Source of the DNA: Bolinopsis microptera
Lineage: Eukaryota > Ctenophora > Tentaculata > Lobata > Bolinopsidae
DNA: 64,000 nt
Direction: 5' to 3'
Assembly: GCF_026151205.1 (NCBI RefSeq)
Contig: NC_087074.1
Coordinates: 6,696,001-6,760,000 of the forward strand
Position numbers and translations under genes: made by a program. Numbering within the stretch: the first letter of the stretch is position 1; every line of letters starts with the position of its first letter. The notes beneath the pieces were generated by a model, which saw only the letters and a program-made list of their open reading frames with translations, was not told the origin of the DNA and searched no databases. Shown piece by piece: positions 59,649 through 64,000 of this stretch.

Positions 59649-62600
59649 CGAGTGAGCGTATGCACGATGTCGCCTCAATGGGTTCTAGTGAGCGAAAACA
59701 CCGGTCTTACCACCCCAGATCAGCGCTCCAGAAGCTCCTCTCTATGGTGGAGCCCATTATGAGACCCCTGACTATTGAACTATACGAAACTGAGAAAGAA
59801 GAGGTGAGTGTGTACTATGTTATCTGTCATGATGATGTAATGGCAGGTTAATGGGTTTAGCCTCTAGTACGTCCAAGTGGTTTGCAATATTAGCTGTATG
59901 ATTTAATAAGAGAGTCAGTGATCGCCTTGTTTAAAACACGATCGGAATTTTAAAATTCCCCGCTTATGATCAAGTGTAAGACCGATATCTCTTTCTCAGT
60001 ACGCCAGCTCGCAGCACAGTATTGACGAGATAATCTGTCACGCCGGGCAGCGCAACTCTTTTCAACAGTTCCTGCGAGCGCGCGAGACCGAATCCTGCTC
60101 CTTTGTCAAGGAGTTCCAGTTTCTGTGTCTCTGCAAGGAGTTTAGGGAGTGGGGAGACAAACTTCAGTACGGACCATATCGGATCAGGGTCTTAGCGAAC
60201 TATATCTACCACAATTTTATCAGAGAGGGTGGCGCGCAGTCGCTCGCGCTCAGCGACGTTATCAGACGGAACATTGAGCGCATGCGGAACAGCGTCGGGA
60301 AAGTGAACTCAGCACTGTTTGAGGAAGCTTATCAGTACGTATCGATGGTGATTATTCAACAGAACGTAGTAAAATCATTTGTTGAGAGTCACTACTATCA
60401 GACTATGTGGGAGGACGAGGAAATGGATTGTAACTTGTTTAAAGCGCTCAGTTTGGGTGGAGCCGCGTCACTTCACACGTCGCGCCACAAACCCTTCGCG
60501 GGCGGTTCTGTCGGATCCTCTGACGCATCCTCCTGCTCAAGCTCCGTTTCTAGATACTCCAGGTGAGAACGAACTCTCAGATAATTGGGCCGTGTGCTTT
60601 CTTGTGAAATACAATGGCCGATGTGCTTTCTGGTGAAATACAATACCGCTAGAATTTATATGCAAATCTTTTGTATTGTTTTTGATTTATATTTATATCT
60701 ATATTCGTGTTTTCCGCTCGTTAGAGCAGATCATTTCAGTTCAAATGTTTCGAAAATATTTGTAATATATTTGAAACTTTCAGATCAAATTTCTTTGGAG
60801 ACGGGTTGAGTTCGGAAGCGTCGTCAGCGATAGTTAGCGAAATTCAGAGCATAGCCTCAAGCAAAAGCGGCAGCAGGTTTGTCAAAATCACAATTACTTT
60901 TTCATCTTCATTAAGTGGTTAATTATAAATAGATAATTATAATTAGAGAATTATACGGGGAGATTATGTCATTATGTTAGAAGGTGGCTGTGACTGGAGT
61001 AGCGGCGTGTGAGGTAGAGAGTGCGGCGTGTCCCTTTTTAGAGAGAGGGCCCTTAGTCTGGATCCCTCACCGCTCTTTCTGTCTCACCCATTACCAGACT
61101 ACTACCACTCAGAGTGAGACTACACGGGAACCATCATATGGCCACCTAATTAGTCAAACTCTTTGCTAATTGGGTCTTTGAGACGGGATCCATCCCACTA
61201 GATCCTCCTCTTTGAGGAGCACCTGGAGCTTTGATCTGATCTGAAACATGTGGTTTATTGGAGATAACACTTGGTCACGTGGTTTATTGGAGATAACAAA
61301 AGTCAGTCACGTGATTAGCTAGCTAGCTGGCCTGATCTCCGTGTAGTAAATAGTTATTGATAAAGCTGCTCAACTCTCTGTATAGTCTCATGCTGTAAGA
61401 GAGCAGGCGGCCCATCTCTCTCTCACGTGTGGATGGATCTCAGTACACATACTCTTTATAATGATACTAGCAACATAACTAGATCAAACACAACTCGCTC
61501 TCAAAGACTACACACTCACACAGACAAACATCACAAAGCTCCCTCCGACACGCTGCTAACTCTGCTTTAAAACAGGCTGCCTCACCATAGCCGCCCGGAC
61601 TTTCTCCCTTTGGGGAGGGGTTTTTTTGTTTATGTCAGCTCAGCAAAAAAAGCACAAAGATCTCCAATTGCTTTGAGGTGGCGTAGATTAAAGAGTAAAG
61701 ACCTGATGGATTGGTCGGCTTTTACAGTTTTAGATTAAAAGAGGTTGCTATGTGATCGGTAACCTGGTAAACAGCTATCAGACAGTCAGCCAAGTAGGCC
61801 AAATGGCTGGTATCGGCAGTCGCTTTGAAAAGAGTTGGCAGTGGACACATGTGGGCACTACTATTAGCAGGTGCTCGCTCACCTGCAATATTAATAATAA
61901 CCCACTGTTTCGTATCTCATATCTCCACCGCATTCCTCCAGCATTCCTTTTATCTTTAGTATCTAGTTTTCATTTTGGTATGCTCTCCGGAATGAACGCT
62001 GTGTGTTTCGCATGCAGCCACAAACACACAGACAGACAAACACACAAACCCTCCTCCCGGACAAGCCGGCCTAGTAGCGGGTATGTGATACGAATAGCTT
62101 ACATTCCTTAACCCGGACCACTAATAAGCAGTCCCCGGTCAAGATATCGCGGTAAAGTCAACCCGGAATTGGTCTGCAGTATTTGCTGTTATTTTCCGGG
62201 TAGGTCTCCCCGCTACCTCATATCTACATACAGCCTGGTCTTTAGTACCTGCTGGATCAGGTGTCTGGCGTCTGGTGCACTCAACATATAACCCCCCCCC
62301 CCCCCCCCACCATGCCCAGTGCCTCCCCCCCCCCCCCCTACCCAGCTACCCTGCCGACACTCAGTAACCCGGCCCTAAGCTTTGAGGTCCAGCTCTGTAT
62401 TATACAGATTAGTCTTCTGAGGTCTGGGGATTATAGCTGTTTTAGCAGCTGACCCTTCTTGCAGGAAGTCACTAAGTGAGTCAGTTATACACTGATTGAG
62501 TGACTCAACATGTCACTAATTGAGTGAACCTCTCTGCATATTATTATTCTCATCACCTCCCCACTGTAGGGTCAGTGTTCTGTTCTTTATTAGAGGCTGG

Positions 62601-63657
62601 TAGATTGAGTGATTTTGTATGTAAGGAGTGTGCAGGCCAGTAACTGCCTTACAAATGTAGCACTTACATCTCTCCCTCTCTGATACGGGTCCCGGAATAA
62701 ATTAACAAATTAAGGATTCATCCTGTGACTGAGACTGAGTTTGTGCACCGTTAATTCAATAAGTTAGGGCGCAATTTAGGCGATGTCTTTGATCAGGCCC
62801 CTCAGAAAGCATCAGGATACCAGAGAAAGTAGTGGTCACTCAGAGAGAGAGAGAGAGAGGTATAAATATTACATAATGGTGGTTGTAATATCTGAGGGAA
62901 GGTGTGAAGCGCACGTTTCATTCGACACGTGAGCAGTTAACCCCGTCAACCAGAGTCCAGAGAGAGGGAGAGAGGGAGAGAGGAAGGGAGGAAGGGAGGG
63001 AGGGAGGGAGGGAGGGAGGGAGGGAGGGAGGGAGGGAGGGAGGGAGGGAGGGAGGGAGGGAGGGAGGGAGGGAGGGAGGGAGGGAGGGAGGGAGGGAGGG
63101 AGGGAGGGAGGGAGGGAGGGAGGGAGGGAGGGAGGTACTACCGATAAGTAGAGGTAGTATATGTGCTGTGACATAGAGATTTAAATAAGAGGGATCTTTA
63201 TAATAATGAGATAATGAGATGCTACATCCTAGAATTTTAGATGTCGTAACTTGGTGACTATCAAACCATTGATTATGTCTGAGTAACGCAGTTTGGTGCA
63301 TGCTGAGAGGAAGTTGTTAGTGAAGGTGTGGGAGTAAACATTGTTCCTGATCTCCAGGCTCTATCAACCTCCCAATCATTGTAACCTTACAAGATTTCAT
63401 CTAAGTAGGGCTTCCGACTGATTAGCACTCTGATTGTGAAACTTGTGAGCGAGTGAGTGAGAGGGAGTAACCTGGTGATTGAGAGTATTTTATAGTAGTG
63501 CTAACTCCAGGTACAGATTTATATTCTATATATTACTATATATATAAAGTACTTATCCGTGACTACTTTCAGCAAATCATCAACTGGCAGCAACGCATCG
63601 GCAGCCTTTGACAAGTACTACTCGTCTAAAAACTCACAGATGAAATCGAACAAAAAG
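59649..63657 (+). CDS. RGS-domain protein, 3' part beyond the window
   Basis: Exons 59649-59803, 60000-60562, 60784-60876 and 63573-63657, joined in frame, with an optional exon at 62018-62080. The RGS fold spans the end of the first and most of the second exon: SFQQFLRARETESCSFVKEF, YRIRVLANYIYHNFIREGGA, LFEEAYQYVSMVIIQ and VKSFVESHYYQTMWEDEE follow the usual helix pattern of regulators of G-protein signalling, which speed GTP hydrolysis by G-alpha subunits. A Ser-rich, probably disordered tail follows (SASSAIVSEIQSIASSKSGS; SSTGSNASAAFDKYYSSKNS). Each exon has clean AG and GT borders. Which RGS subfamily is unclear. The gene leaves the window after the donor AAAAAG|GTGAGA. Confidence 0.82.
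60587..60643. repeat. 28-bp tandem duplication in RGS intron
   Basis: Two copies of GGCCGNTGTGCTTTCTKGTG then AAATACAAT, 25 bp past the donor of the main RGS exon. Confidence 0.85.
60877..62017. other. Noncoding, RGS intron
   Basis: No exon recognised. Contains two direct copies of GTGGTTTATTGGAGATAACA (61251, 61280) near CACGTG boxes at 61276 and 61306. Confidence 0.45.
62018..62080 (+). CDS. Possible 63-nt cassette exon of the RGS gene
   Basis: Bounded by CGCATGCAG and GCGG|GTATGT, phase 2 on both sides, so inclusion or skipping keeps frame. Encodes HKHTDRQTHKPSSRTSRPSS. The CACA-rich composition and weak pyrimidine tract leave it doubtful. Confidence 0.35.
62081..62968. other. Noncoding, RGS intron
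   Basis: No exon recognised. Holds two poly-C runs near 62290-62338 and a GA microsatellite at 62841-62858. Confidence 0.45.
62969..63135. repeat. (GGGA)n tetranucleotide array
   Basis: About 38 GGGA units after a short AGGGAGAG lead-in. The Gly-Arg-Glu and Pro-Ser-Leu frames over it are repeat products. Confidence 0.97.
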
Positions 63658-64000
63658 GTGAGATCTCCGCTTCAGTAACCTCCCTACCTAATTATATCTC
63701 ACTAAAGACACCCCCGTGTTAATATATCCTTTGTGAAATCAGTGGCAGTCTGAGCCCGGATATATTTAGGCTGGGAACTACCACAAAACAATACTGCTCG
63801 GGTTAGGGCACGAGGGCGGCAGAACACTTCTCTGCAGGGCTGGTAACTTTGCCCTTAAAATAGGGCACTGCTAATAACGGTGTTATCCACAGCTAATGAC
63901 AGGGTAAGCTCACTAGTTTGTAGCACGTGAGCGGGTCTCGTGTTTGCTAATTGAATCCCCTGTCGCAGGATCAGCTTCACTGATTCCGGGTCTGAGTGTG
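63658..64000. other. RGS intron running off the window
   Basis: No coding or repeat structure seen after the donor at 63658. Confidence 0.5.

Noticed and set aside
62869-63301. Pro-Ser-Leu or Gly-Arg-Glu proteins
   Set aside because: Translation of the GGGA array only.
1-64000. CRISPR arrays, rRNA or tRNA genes
   Set aside because: Tandem repeats here lack unique spacers, and no rRNA stretch or complete cloverleaf was recognised by eye; a tRNA scan could still find one.

Overview
The window is metazoan nuclear DNA from an invertebrate I cannot place further; an early-branching animal such as a cnidarian or placozoan would fit. The reasons are spliced genes with GT-AG introns, TTAGGG repeats, a voltage-gated calcium-channel alpha2/delta subunit, an adhesion-type GPCR, Golgi sulfotransferases, an RGS protein, a CR1/L2-type LINE and heavy satellite and microsatellite load. 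No bacterial-style genes, rRNA or CRISPR array were seen.

Left half (about 1-34.4 kb): one large minus-strand gene dominates. I could assemble 14 consecutive coding exons of an alpha2/delta (CACNA2D-type) subunit from 34,439 down to 314. All 13 joins keep the reading frame (1,968 nt, 656 codons). The order is signal peptide, VWA_N, VWA with a DxSGS metal site, then Cache domain; the C-terminal part lies beyond the left edge. Other genes sit inside its introns. An adhesion-GPCR-like gene (2,256-5,521, plus strand) lies in intron 10. Three CHST15-like sulfotransferase paralogues (7.1-9.1 kb minus, 11.1-13.0 kb minus, 15.4-17.0 kb plus) lie in intron 8. A 366-bp satellite array, split by a LINE with two open ORFs (21.8-26.5 kb), lies in intron 5.

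The most unusual pattern is at the alpha2/delta splice junctions. At five donors (exons 2, 3, 4, 5 and 13) and one acceptor (exon 3) the splice site lies inside a short tandem repeat, so the site is copied 2 to 9 times, at spacings that are not multiples of three. At exon 14 the donor itself is the target-site duplication of a 217-bp inverted-repeat element filled with telomere-like TTAGGG repeats.

Middle (34.4-41.1 kb): upstream sequence of the alpha2/delta gene. It contains an A-B'-A' duplication in which B' is a copy of the 320 bp just upstream of the alpha2/delta start codon, and a degraded unrecognised minus-strand ORF at 40.5-41.1 kb.

Right (41.1-64 kb): mostly noncoding and rich in CACGTG. 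It holds a G-free pyrimidine tract of about 1.1 kb, a 22-23-bp minisatellite, long CT tracts, a dispersed GCTCCTTYATAAACAC motif in both orientations, a cluster of six CACGTG boxes, and a 547-bp foldback element with perfect 31-bp ends and about six internal palindromes. At the far right are plus-strand exons of an RGS-domain protein (59.6-63.7 kb, continuing past the edge).

All exon models come from reading frames, splice consensus and family resemblance recalled from knowledge; no search or transcript was available.
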